DNA of 64,000 nucleotides from Agrypnia vestita (lineage: Eukaryota > Arthropoda > Insecta > Trichoptera > Phryganeidae), in assembly GCA_016648135.1 (NCBI GenBank), contig JADDOH010000500.1:1-64000 (forward strand), in the 5' to 3' direction. A program made the translations under genes and the position numbers. A model generated the notes under the pieces. It had not been told where the DNA came from. It worked only from the letters and a program-made list of their open reading frames with translations, and did no database searches. Shown one piece after another: positions 20,481 through 30,242 of the stretch; the first letter of the stretch is position 1; each line of letters starts with the position of its first letter.

Positions 20481-20860
20481 TTCTAAATAATTATATTTAA
20501 ATTAAAAAGTATTTAAATAAAAAAATTAATAACATTTGGTATTTAGTCCAAAGACAAAGGTCCACGAACATTTGGTCCAACATCAAAAGGTCTCTCGGTG
20601 TAGTGGGTTTATCTTTTCTAAATACTTAATTATATTGTAAATTAACAATTATTTATAAATAAGATTTTATAACATTTGGCATTTGGTCCAATGATAAGGG
20701 TCTACGAACATTTGGTCCAACGACAAAAGTTCCACGTACATTTGGTCAAACGACAAAATATCCACGGAAATTTGATCAAACGACAAGAGATCCATGCAAA
20801 TTTGGTCCAAATACAAAATATCCACGGCAAAAATCCGACTCGACAAAATTCTTATGTTGT
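20455..20860. repeat. Minisatellite, ~31-bp units inside ~128-bp units
   Basis: Units like ACATTTGGTCCAACGACAAA then AGTTCCACGT repeat about six times at 20670-20850. A larger unit containing TAGTGGGTTTATCTTTTCTAAAT is seen at about 20467 and 20598. An open frame (20676-20951) over the array gives a 10-residue repeat of the HLVQRQKFHV type. I read this as a by-product of the repeat and not as a gene. Confidence 0.8.
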
Positions 20861-21835
20861 TATCCCAATAAAAATAATTTCGTTGTCCATAACTGCCTGT
20901 AACATCTTTTTAAATAGGTTCACATTTGTTTTATTTTTTATTAATAAATAAATACTTATTCTTTAGGAACCGACATGTAAACGTACGTCATTTTGACGGG
21001 GTAGGTACAGCTACTAACAAAATAAAAGCGACTAGGTTTTATTCTTATATATGACTTTACGTGATTACATCACCCTTGTGAAAAATCAACGAGTTTTATT
21101 ATTTTTATTTTTTATTTTATTTTATTCGGTCGTCCAACAGGGAGACATAATTGCTTGGTAGGAAAAAATACAGAAAAAAAGTTAAATGTCTCCTACATCT
21201 AAAGGATGACACAGATAGACACAAATTATAGTCAATTTGATAGATCAAACAATTTTAAAATTTCATTTAAGTGATTGTTCCAAATTTAACTTTATATCAG
21301 AAACATAAAAGGGTTAGTAATGTAGGTATATATTTCACATGGTAAGGAAGATATTTATATATATTTTTTAATACTAAATACTCTTCATATTTAGTATTAA
21401 AATATCTATTGAATTCAAAAGGTTATTATAATCTGAGCATATGCGTGGGATGGGAGAGGATTTCCTATTATGAGTAGGTATATTTTAAAAAGATATACCT
21501 ACTCATGCTCTTACCGGCAAAACACTTGGTAAGTATAAATACTTATAATTAATGGGGAACCAAATCGCTAGATGGCTACACGACGCGAATGCAATAATGA
21601 CTCCTTTTTATTAGTTTAATCTTTTGTCAATAGAGTGTCACTCTCCAAATATGGATCCAATTACAGCGGTCCTCGGAGCTGGTCCAGGGTCCGGGGGAGC
21701 TCGTCTCACGACGCTGACCCCAGGGTCGGCTCCCAGCCAGTGAGGAGGAGTCAGCAGTCCAATAGTCATATCACACACACCTCAAGAGCCGCAGAAACAC
21801 GTCTCCACCAGCGCCGAAGGGGTCACAATTTTGTA
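20861..21835. other. AT-rich spacer with one GC-rich patch
   Basis: Mostly unassigned. 21640-21830 is GC-rich and in one plus frame reads MDPITAVLGAGPGSGGARL and a further dozen codons to a stop. No domain recognised; it may be an exon or transposon relic. A small hairpin is formed by TAGTATTAAAATAT-type repeats near 21365-21405. Confidence 0.3.
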
Positions 21836-22830
21836 TTGAACAGGGTGTCTCATAGCTAGTAGCTAAAACTTGACAGATAGATTCCTGCAAAATGAGTCGA
21901 AAATTTTCAAGCAACCATGATTAATAGTTATTCAAATATGCAATATTAAAGTTCGCATTTTTTTTTCCAGTATTATTATAGTAACTTATGTCGATTATGA
22001 AAAATTCATTTGCTTCGATACAACTCTAACTAACTAACTAACTAACTAACTTGCCATTACGCCGTTTCCCCGTGGGGGTAGGCAAGGAGGATAGAGCGCC
22101 ATACTCTTCTCTCCTGACATACAACTTTCGCTTCCTCTACATTCATACATCTTCGCATGCAAGCTCGACGGTTGTTCAAGCTTCCAACAGGACCATCTTC
22201 CAGTATCTGGTTAATCTGGTCATGCTACGTCTTCCGTGGTCGCCCTCTTTTTCTGGCGCCGTCAATGCTTGCATTATATATCTTTCTTACCATTCGTTCC
22301 TCATTCATTCGCTCAACATGCCCAAACCACCTGAGCCACCCTATCTTTATTCTATGTATTATGCTACGATCAGCTTTACATTCATTCCTAATATCTTCGT
22401 TCTTTACTCTATCATACATTTGCCACACATACGTCTAAGGGATCTCATCTACTTTCGTTCCTCTTCTGCCAGCTCCAGGCTTCATTTCCATACATTAGTG
22501 TCGGTACCAGAACTCCATTATGTACCGCTAGTTTTGCCTCGGTAGGCATATTTCTATTAGAAATTATTGCATTCAACCTTTAGTAATATTGTATTTTCAA
22601 TTTTAGCAAGGTTTTTATCGTTTTATTCGATTTTTATTAAGGTGAATGAATTTTTTATAATAGACATAAGTTACTGAAATGACACTTCACATTTTTGCAA
22701 AAAATACGCCAAAAAAAAAATATTGAGAAAAAAATACAAACTTTGATATTGCATACCTCCATAAGTATTGACATTAATTAGGTCATGGTTGCTTTTTTCC
22801 ACTTATTATCAAGGCAGGAATCCAACTGTT
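21836..22830. repeat. Palindrome family P1, split by a LINE
   Basis: The left arm (21836-22025: GATTCCTGCAAAATGAGTCG, GAAAAATTCATTTGCTTCGA) and right arm (22576-22830: AAGGTGAATGAATTTTTTAT, ACTTTGATATTGCATACCTCC) are degenerate copies of the two halves of the palindrome at 4559-5267. A minus-strand LINE fills the middle. Confidence 0.75.
22028..22575 (-). pseudogene. LINE RT C-terminus with (TTAG)n tail, nested in palindrome
   Basis: The minus strand reads VLVPTLMYGNEAWSWQKRNE, a disrupted segment, YDRVKNEDIRNECKADRSII, RWFGHVERMNEERMVRKIYN and KRGRPRKT. It then continues to the CGCCGTTTCCCCGTGGGGGTAGGC region and a (CTAA)n tail at 22028-22050 (plus strand). Same family as 8347-8762. Frameshifted; 5' truncated. 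Confidence 0.85.
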
Positions 22831-22890
22831 AATTTTTATCTGGTTTTTGTCTTCTGGGGTATTATGCCGCGTTTTTACGACCTTTCTGGC

Positions 22891-22928
22891 AGACGTTTTG
22901 GTTGCATTGCAGGGTCCATCATCAGGGC
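22891..22928 (-). ncRNA. Hammerhead-like motif 4, degenerate
   Basis: On the minus strand: GCC, core CTGATGA, one inserted T, stem II arms GGACC..ACC with damage, AAAAC in place of GAAAC, then GTC. Confidence 0.5.
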
Positions 22929-22950
22929 TGATTTAATGGCTTGACATCAG

Positions 22951-22990
22951 GTCTCATGATGGACCCTGCAAAGGGATCCGAAACGTCGGC
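22951..22990 (+). ncRNA. Hammerhead-like motif 5, degenerate core
   Basis: Stem II GGACCC / GGGATCC with one bulge, followed by GAAAC, an ACGT stem III and GTC, then GGC. The first core strand reads CATGATG where CTGATGA is expected, so it is probably inactive. Confidence 0.5.
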
Positions 22991-23070
22991 CAGAAATGTC
23001 GCATAACACGACATAATACCCCAGAAGATTCTGAGTGGCCGTGAAAACCTAAGAACATTCTTGTTAAGTT

Positions 23071-24264
23071 TTTGTTACTAGTTATGAGTCACCCCGGATA
23101 TAATATAAAATTGTATCAATTTTTTTTTCATTAATAATTAATGTGAAGTTTATAAAAAAAAATATATGTCTCATTTAATTAAGGGATAATAATCACTAAT
23201 TATAACAATCTCATTATTCTGAGAATTTAGGGGAGTGATCCGTCGCCAGGTGGTACGCGAATGTGTTTAATGGGCTTTTTCTAGGGGTTTCACCACCTTG
23301 ATATTTTTAATAAGTCATTTTTTACGCTTTACCTTATAGCTTCAAGTTCTGAGAATAATTTGAGTCATCACTCATTAACAAAATTAAATTTGAAGCTGCA
23401 GTAGAAAGGTGAATTTTAAACGAATTACATTATTTTTTTTGCTGGTGGAGAAGATATCTCAAAAACTATTTAGTCGATTGTATTTAAAATTTGCACACAA
23501 ATTATTAATAAAATTATCGACGATGGAGGGCACGTTTTTTGATAAAATGCATCGTTTGATTATTATGAATCATTAATTTCGATTCTAATAGAAAAAAAAA
23601 GTTTTTTTTTAAATTTTTTCTAATATCCTGACGACATTATTATCTCAACCAGCTGCGCACGTCTTGTGGGAGGGCCTTTGTGGAAAGCACATAATTCCGT
23701 CATTTTTAATTTTCAAAATAATTTGTTGCTGAAAAATATCAATGTATGCAATGAACACCGATAATATAACGCATGCAATAGTTACGTGATTTTTTTTAAT
23801 TTGAATGTATTTTTTGCTGCCTTAAGGTGGTCTAACCCCTTAATCGTTGTAGGGTATGTCATTGAATTAGATAGTGTTCTAGGAAAAATAGTCAAGGTAG
23901 TGAATGGAAGCCCACCGTTTCATGAGCAAAGGCTCCTTCATTCAGGTTGTCATTTTCATGCTACATGGCAACCACGCTGCGCCGCAATGCAGCACAGCAG
24001 AAATGTTTTTAAATACCACATAAAATGTTTAGAGGAATTTTCGGTAGAGCTTCCTTCCAATTCATGTAATAAAATAATACACTTATTTTGTTTATTTGTT
24101 TATTTATTTGTGTGTGCATACAGTGCACAGCATTTAAAAAATTGTAAAAAAATAAAAGACACCTTTGCAATTTAAATACTATTTAGAGAAAGTACACAAG
24201 CGAGCAATTAAAACAACAATTTCTTCTTCAAATGTAGCAAATTTATTTTGTGGTAACATAATTA
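23071..24264. other. AT-rich spacer, nothing recognised
   Basis: Contains a 129-codon plus frame (23786-24175) with no recognised motif and strong AT bias. Treated as chance. Confidence 0.35.
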
Positions 24265-24605
24265 TAATTGTTATAAATTAACTTTGTTTAAATCACTTAT
24301 TTATTGAAAAAAATCAACATGTTTCGAATGTTTAGAAATTTTGGAAATAAGAAAGAGTGTAAATAGTAAATTGAATATTATAAATAATCAGGTCCTTTTT
24401 GCAAATAGTTATCTTTTAAATTTATTTTCATGTTAATTAGGTACTTTATATTCATTTTCCATACATAAGTTTTTAATATTTTGATCTATACTTCGATTTT
24501 TAAATATTATTTTTGTTTTCCTGATGAAGAAGCCATTGGCTTCGAAACATGTTTATTTTTTTCAATAAATAAGTGGTTTAAACAAAGTTAATTTATAACA
24601 AGTAT
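24265..24605. repeat. Inverted Penelope-like end fragments around a hammerhead
   Basis: TTATAAATTAACTTTGTTTA..ATCACTTATTTATTGAAAA and AACATGTTTCGAA (24270-24332) recur inverted at 24541-24600 (TTCGAAACATGTTTATTTTT, AATAAGTGG, AACAAAGTTAATTTATAAC). The right half, with the hammerhead core, starts the tandem duplication and is repeated at 27110-27190. Confidence 0.65.
24521..24548 (+). ncRNA. Hammerhead-like motif 6 (copy A)
   Basis: CTGATGA, one inserted A, stem II GAAGCC / GGCTTC with loop ATT, then GAAAC followed by ATGTTT. Stem I pairing is poor here, so activity is doubtful. Confidence 0.6.
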
Positions 24606-24695
24606 AAAATAACAATCACCAATTTAAATAAACATATTTTAAAATACCTCTGTAAAATATTGTAAAGAGATGCTAAAAAGAATTACGCATTCTCA

Positions 24696-25245
24696 TGTCA
24701 CTTGTAACAACACTATCGAAAAATCAAGAACGGCCTAGGGAGATCTACAATCTTCAGGAAACGTGTAAAACATTCGAGAAACACCTAGAAGCTACGAGAA
24801 TCTTCTCTTAAACCCTAGAATAATCCAGATAACACGAAAACTTTCGGATATAAATACTTTGTGTAGTGGCGGTCATGGGTTGTAGTTGCGTTTGACAGGA
24901 AAATAGTGCGAAGTCGGCTGCAAGCCGCGAGGTCAGGGTGGCCGTGATTGAAGCGATAGATATCGAGCGAATAATCGAAGTACTTACCTAAGTGGCGATA
25001 GAAATAAGCGATTAATAATGCGAGTGACAACTGGATGGGATGTTATAGTGAATGTTAAATACGCGTTACCCAACGATAAATAAAGTGTTCATTTACGAGT
25101 GATATCCTGCGAAATAGTATAATTTAAGGACTGACGTTAAGTTAAATAGTGCTAAGTGACTTTGCACATTGAATAGTTAATTAATAAATCGCTAATGAAT
25201 TTCCAGTGTTTTTGTTCATTCTTTCCGCAGCCACGACACGTGACA
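24696..25245 (+). mobile_element. Solo LTR, 550 bp (copy A)
   Basis: TGTCACTTGTAACAACAC at the left and CCACGACACGTGACA at the right give the inverted TGTCAC/GTGACA ends of an LTR. Inside are a TATAAATAC box at 24849-24857 and AATAAA at 25079-25084. A relative of the 3' half lies at 34560-34775. No gag/pol or primer-binding site follows. The same LTR is present in the tandem copy at 27285-27834. Confidence 0.7.
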
Positions 25246-25359
25246 ATATTAAATAAACAATTATGTAAATAAAAATAAATAATTACTGCTCATGCACTTT
25301 TGTAGTAGACTAGGTGGTCTATACTGCACGTAGAGTGCTCAAAGTATCGCAGACTTTAA

Positions 25360-26465
25360 GGCGATCGTCCAGCAGAGTGAACAAATTTCACCATTTTTTC
25401 TCATATCTTCTCTTGCGTTTTTATCACATTTTTGTAGGGAAATATCTCATTTTAAAATTTATTCATCAGGTTAAATATATTTTAAATACGATATCTACTT
25501 AAGATGTCACAAACTAAATTATATAATTGATTAACAAATTACCAAACCTTTCATGTTTTAAAAATGAAGAGAATTGCTCCACTTTGTGGGCCTTTTATGA
25601 CTGAATGGGATTGTAAGATGTCTTTTTTATTCAAAAATATTACAAAGTAAACAATTATCCTAAATTTATTACATATTGCAAAATCTGGTAGTTTGTTTAC
25701 TTGCAATTAATGTTTTAAAAAATACTCTTTTTTAAAAATATTTTATTTATTATTGTGGGGGGTTTTCAACTCTTTTAACATGGTTGACAACTTTTTTTAC
25801 TTCAATAGTCAAAAGAAGAAATATAATAATTTTATAATAAAAACAAAAAAAATCAAAATCTTTGTCGATATTCCTGATTTTAGATATTTAATCAAGACGC
25901 AACGTATTTATGACACAATACGCAGTGCCTTGATTAAATAGTTAAAATCTGATACCGAGAATTATTTTTTGATTTTTTTTGTATTAATTTCAAAATAATA
26001 ATGTTTATTCCTTTAATTTATTAAAGAAAAAAGATATCAACTGTCTAAAAAGGATTGAAAAAAACATACAAAAAATAAAAATAATTTAAAAAACAGTGTT
26101 TTTTAAAACATAAATTGCATGTAAACAAACTAACAGATTTTGCAATAATTGTAATAAATTAAAGGTAATCGTTTACTTTGTAATATTATTGGATAATAAA
26201 GACATCTCACGAGGCTATTCAGTCATAAAAAGCCCGAAAACTGGAGCAATTTTCTTTAATTTTAAAACATCAGAGGTTTGGTAATTTATTAATCAATTAT
26301 ATAATTTAGTTTGTGTTATTTTAATAAGATATCCGGATTTAAAATATATGTAACCAGATGAATAAATTTTAAAATAAGATATTTCCCTACGAAAATGTGA
26401 TAAAAAACGCAAGAGAAGATATGAGAAAAAATGGTGAAATTTGCTCACTATGCTGGACGATCGCC
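25360..26465. mobile_element. TTAA-flanked foldback element F1 (copy A)
   Basis: TTAA (25356-25359 and 26466-26469) flanks GGCGATCGTCCAGCA...TGCTGGACGATCGCC. Arms of about 380-400 bp are inverted copies of each other (left 25360-25745, right about 26070-26465). The interior has only a 62-codon AT-rich frame. TTAA duplications suggest piggyBac-type mobilisation, though the terminal bases are not the usual CCC. Non-autonomous. Confidence 0.85.
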
Positions 26466-26479
26466 TTAAAGAATCTGTA

Positions 26480-26745
26480 AAAAATCCAAATGTGTTCTTA
26501 CCTTCGTTTTTTCTGCTGCGTAATTCACACCGGGAAAGTCATCGCCGTCAGTTTTCCTGTTTACCCGCCGGAGATAACCATCGGATAGTCGGGTTATTTA
26601 CAGCATCCCATGGGTGATCTTCGCCAGAAACAATTAGGTGCAGGGTTTATGATTTCCATCGGGATGGCCGATGTCGCCTCCCAGGCCTGACCGGGAACGC
26701 GCGAATTGCAAGGCCGGAGGTGGTTTGGTAGTTTTCTCCTTTTAT
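26480..26745 (-). other. GC-rich block duplicated at 29020-29275
   Basis: On the minus strand it ends AACGAAG|GTAAGAAC, a good splice-donor match, and contains GGGAGGCGACATCGGCC and TCCCGGTCAGGC. No long open frame or recognised domain; might be an exon relic or part of an unknown element. Confidence 0.35.
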
Positions 26746-26865
26746 TTACTAAGTTGAACTAATATAATTCAGTGGTGTAACTGCAATGACACAACACAAC
26801 ATGAATGATGAAAAATAATTATTTTACTGGAGCGTCTGTCTTCATTACATCATCATCGCCATCAT

Positions 26866-27009
<144 letters not shown>

Positions 27010-27109
27010 GTCATTTTCATGTTAATTAGGTACTTTATATTCATTTTCCATACATAAGTTTTTAATATTTTGATCTATACTTCGATTTTTAAATATTATT
27101 TTTGTTTTC

Positions 27110-27137
27110 CTGATGAAGAAGCCATTGGCTTCGAAAC
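27110..27137 (+). ncRNA. Hammerhead-like motif 6 (copy B)
   Basis: Same core as copy A: CTGATGA, inserted A, GAAGCC / GGCTTC, GAAAC. Confidence 0.6.
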
Positions 27138-27284
27138 ATGTTTATTTTTTTCAATAAATAAGTGGTTTAAACAAAGTTAATTTATAACAATTATAAAATA
27201 ACAATCACCAATTTAAATAAACATATTTTAAAATACCTCTGTAAAATATTGTAAAGAGATGCTAAAAAGAATTACGCACTCTCA

Positions 27285-27834
27285 TGTCACTTGTAACAAC
27301 ACTATCGAAAAATCAAGAACGGCCTAGGGAGATCTACAATCTTCAGGAAACGTGTAAAACATTCGAGAAACACCTAGAAGCTACGAGAATCTTCTCTTAA
27401 ACCCTAGAATAATCCAGATAACACGAAAACTTTCGGATATAAATACTTTGTGTAGTGGCGGTCATGGGTTGTAGTTGCGTTTGACAGGAAAATAGTGCGA
27501 AGTCGGCTGCAAGCCGCGAGGTCAGGGTGGCCGTGATTGAAGCGATAGATATCGAGCGAATAATCGAAGTACTTACCTAAGTGGCGATAGAAATAAGCGA
27601 TTAATAATGCGAGTGACAACTGGATGGGATGTTATAGTGAATGTTAAATACGCGTTACCCAACGATAAATAAAGTGTTCATTTACGAGTGATATCCTGCG
27701 AAATAGTATAATTTAAGGACTGACGTTAAGTTAAATAGTGCTAAGTGACTTTGCACATTGAATAGTTAATTAATAAATCGCTAATGAATTTCCAGTATTT
27801 TCATTCATTCTCCCCGAAGCCACGACACGTGACA
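27285..27834 (+). mobile_element. Solo LTR, 550 bp (copy B)
   Basis: Same length and ends (TGTCAC...GTGACA) as copy A. Because the flanks are duplicated too, these two are not the LTRs of one element. Confidence 0.7.
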
Positions 27835-27948
27835 ATATTAAAAAAACAATTATGTAAATAAAAATAAATACTTACTGCTCATGCACTTTTGTAGTAGATT
27901 AGGTGGTCTATACTGCACGTAGAGTGCTCAAAGTATCGCAGACTTTAA

Positions 27949-29009
27949 GGCGGTCGTCCAGCAGAGTGAAAAATTTTCACCATCTTTGCTCATATGTTCT
28001 CTTGCGTTTTTTATCACATTTTTGTAGGGAAATATCTCATTTTAAAATTTATTCATTAGGTTAAATATATTTTAAATACGATATCTTGTTAAAATGTCAC
28101 AAACTAAATTATATAATTGATTAACAAATTACCAAACCTTTCATGTTTTAAAAATGAAGAGAATTGCTCCACTTTGTGGGCCTTTTATGACTGAACGGCG
28201 TGTGAGATGTCTTTTTTATCCAAAAATATTACAAAGTAAACAATTATCTTAAATTTATTACATATTTCAAAATCTGGTAGTTTGTTTACTTGCAATTAAT
28301 GTTTTAAAAAATACTGTTTTTTAAAAATATTTTATTTATTGTGGGGATTTTTCAACTCTTTTTACATGGTTGACAACTTTTTTTACTTCAATAGTCAAAA
28401 GAAGAGATATTATAATTTTATAATAAAAACAAAAAAAATCAAAATCTTTGTCGATATTCCTGATTTTAGATATTTAATCAAGACGCAACGTATTTATGAC
28501 ACAATACGCAGTGCCTTGATTAAATAGTTAAAATCTGATACCGAGAATTATTTTTTGATTTTTTTTGTATTAATTTCAAAATAATAATGTTTATTCCTTT
28601 TATTTATTAAAGAAAAAAGATTCAACTATCTAAAAAGGATTGAAAAAAACATACAAAAAATAAAAATAATTTAAAAACAGTGTTTTTTAAAACATAAATT
28701 GCATGTAAACAAACTAACAGATTTTGCAATAATTGTAATAAATTAAAGGTAATTGTTTACTTTGTAATATTATTGGATAATAAAGACATCTCACGAGGCT
28801 ATTCAGTCATAAAAAGCCCGAAAAGTGGAGCAATTTTCATTATTTTAAAAACATTTTAAAGACATTTTAACACGATATCGTATTTAAAATATATGTAACC
28901 TGATGAATAAATTTTAAAATAAGATATTTCCCTACGAAAATGTGTTAAAAACGCAAGAGAAGATATGAGAAAAAATGGTGAAATTTGCTCACTTTGCTGG
29001 ACGATCGCC
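27949..29009. mobile_element. TTAA-flanked foldback element F1 (copy B)
   Basis: TTAA at 27945-27948 and 29010-29013; ends GGCGGTCGTCC...GGACGATCGCC. About 1061 bp; the right arm has a deletion compared with copy A near 28850. Confidence 0.85.
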
Positions 29010-29369
29010 TTAAAGAATCTGTAAAAAAATCCAAATGTGTTCTCACCTTCGTTTCTTCTGCTGCGTAATTCACACCGGGAAAGTCATCGCCGTCAGTTTT
29101 CCTGTTTATCCGCCGGAGATAACCATCGGATAGTCGGGTTATTTACAGCATCCCATGGGTGATCTTCGCCAGAAACAATTAGGTGCAGGGTTTATGATTT
29201 CCACCGGGATGGCCGATGTCGCCTCCCGGGCCTGACCGGGAACGCGCGAATCGCAAGGTCGGAGGTGGTTTAGTAATTTTCTCCTTTTATTTACTAAGTT
29301 GAACTAATATAATTCAGTGGTGTAGCTGCGAATGATGAAAAATAATTATTTTACTGGAGCGTCTGTCTT

Positions 29370-29520
29370 CATTACATCATCATCGCCATCATCATTATCT
29401 TCATCTTCACCATTGCCACCAAACTCATCATAATCATTATCATCGCCATTATCGTCAACATCACATTCGTCTCGATTATCACGGTAATCATCATCGTCAT
29501 CGTCGTCATCTTCATCATGA
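29370..29520. repeat. ATC-rich degenerate microsatellite
   Basis: Runs of ATC, GTC and TTC triplets. The open frames across it are compositional only. Confidence 0.7.
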
Positions 29521-29752
29521 TCTTTGTGACGTCTGTCTGATGAATGAGAGTGACAGACGGCATGGTAGAAAGAGAGAGAGATGGTTATAATGCGAGTGGC
29601 GCCATTTTGAGGGCTTTCTCATTACGTAGGCACCGCGACGTAAAAATTAATCCTATTGTACTATAACCGAACTATTGTCACTGGAAAAACAACAAATTAA
29701 CTGGAAGCCGACAACGAGTTTCATTAGAATTCCAAGCGCGAAGGAATATTAC

Positions 29753-29985
29753 AATCATCATCATCAATTTGATCATCCGCCTCATCTTTATCATCATCAA
29801 CAACATCGTAATCTTCATCACCACCATCATAATTGTCATTATAGTCATCATTAACATCGAGATTATTACTATCATTCACATTATCATCACCATCATAATT
29901 GTCATTATAGTCATCATTAACATCGAGATTATTACTATCATTCACATTATCATCACCGTCATCATCATCATCATCATCATCTGAA
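29753..29985. repeat. ATC-rich array with a 66-bp tandem duplication
   Basis: Units at 29824-29889 and 29890-29955 are identical or nearly so (both start CCATCATAATTGTCATTATA). The minus-strand frame gives an Asp/Asn-rich 22-residue repeat, which I take as a by-product. Confidence 0.85.
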
Positions 29986-30024
29986 ATTATGCGGAACTTT
30001 GGTTTGTATATGTACCCGATAATT

Positions 30025-30206
30025 AACTAAGACAGCGTCAGCATAGATTGTTTTACATTCCAATATACAGCACCAACCTGCCAATGGTTATGCCTGTTGG
30101 AAGAGCTACTGCTATGCTGAACAATATAACTCTGGAAATTGATCTGTTCCATGACTCTGAGAGGGTATTCCGAAGTAGGATTCTCTTACACCTTGGATAT
30201 GAATGA
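30025..30206 (+). pseudogene. Jockey-like LINE RT C-terminus, copy 2
   Basis: Open from about 30025 to the stop near 30206: FYIPIYSTNLPMVMPVGRAT (approximate first residue), AMLNNITLEIDLFHDSERVF and RSRILLHLGYE. The same segment as 12025-12198, better preserved. The mariner element lies 37 bp downstream. Confidence 0.75.
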
Positions 30207-30242
30207 TTTTATGTATGTTTAATATTTGCTTTTGTTTATATA

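Larger units (their letters stand above)
22855..23070. repeat. Inverted pair of hammerhead-bearing Penelope-like end fragments
   Basis: Left arm: CTTCTGGGGTATTATGCCGC ... CTTTCTGGCAGACGTTTTGG. Right arm inverted: CCGAAACGTCGGCCAGAAATG ... CATAATACCCCAGAAGATTC. Each arm holds a hammerhead core pointing to its own outside. The text after it (AGAAGATTCTGAGTGGCCGT then GAAAACC) recurs at 36660-36700. Confidence 0.7.
27013..29410. repeat. Tandem segmental duplication, copy B
   Basis: Second copy of 24424-26886, with the same order of elements. Differences: small indels in the foldback, the microsatellite and the end region (a missing ACACAACACAACATG-type piece near 29330). Confidence 0.9.

Noticed and set aside
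29372..29945. Met-, Asp- and Asn-rich open frames on the minus strand
   Set aside because: They are produced by ATC-type triplet repeats and a 66-bp tandem duplication; no domain.
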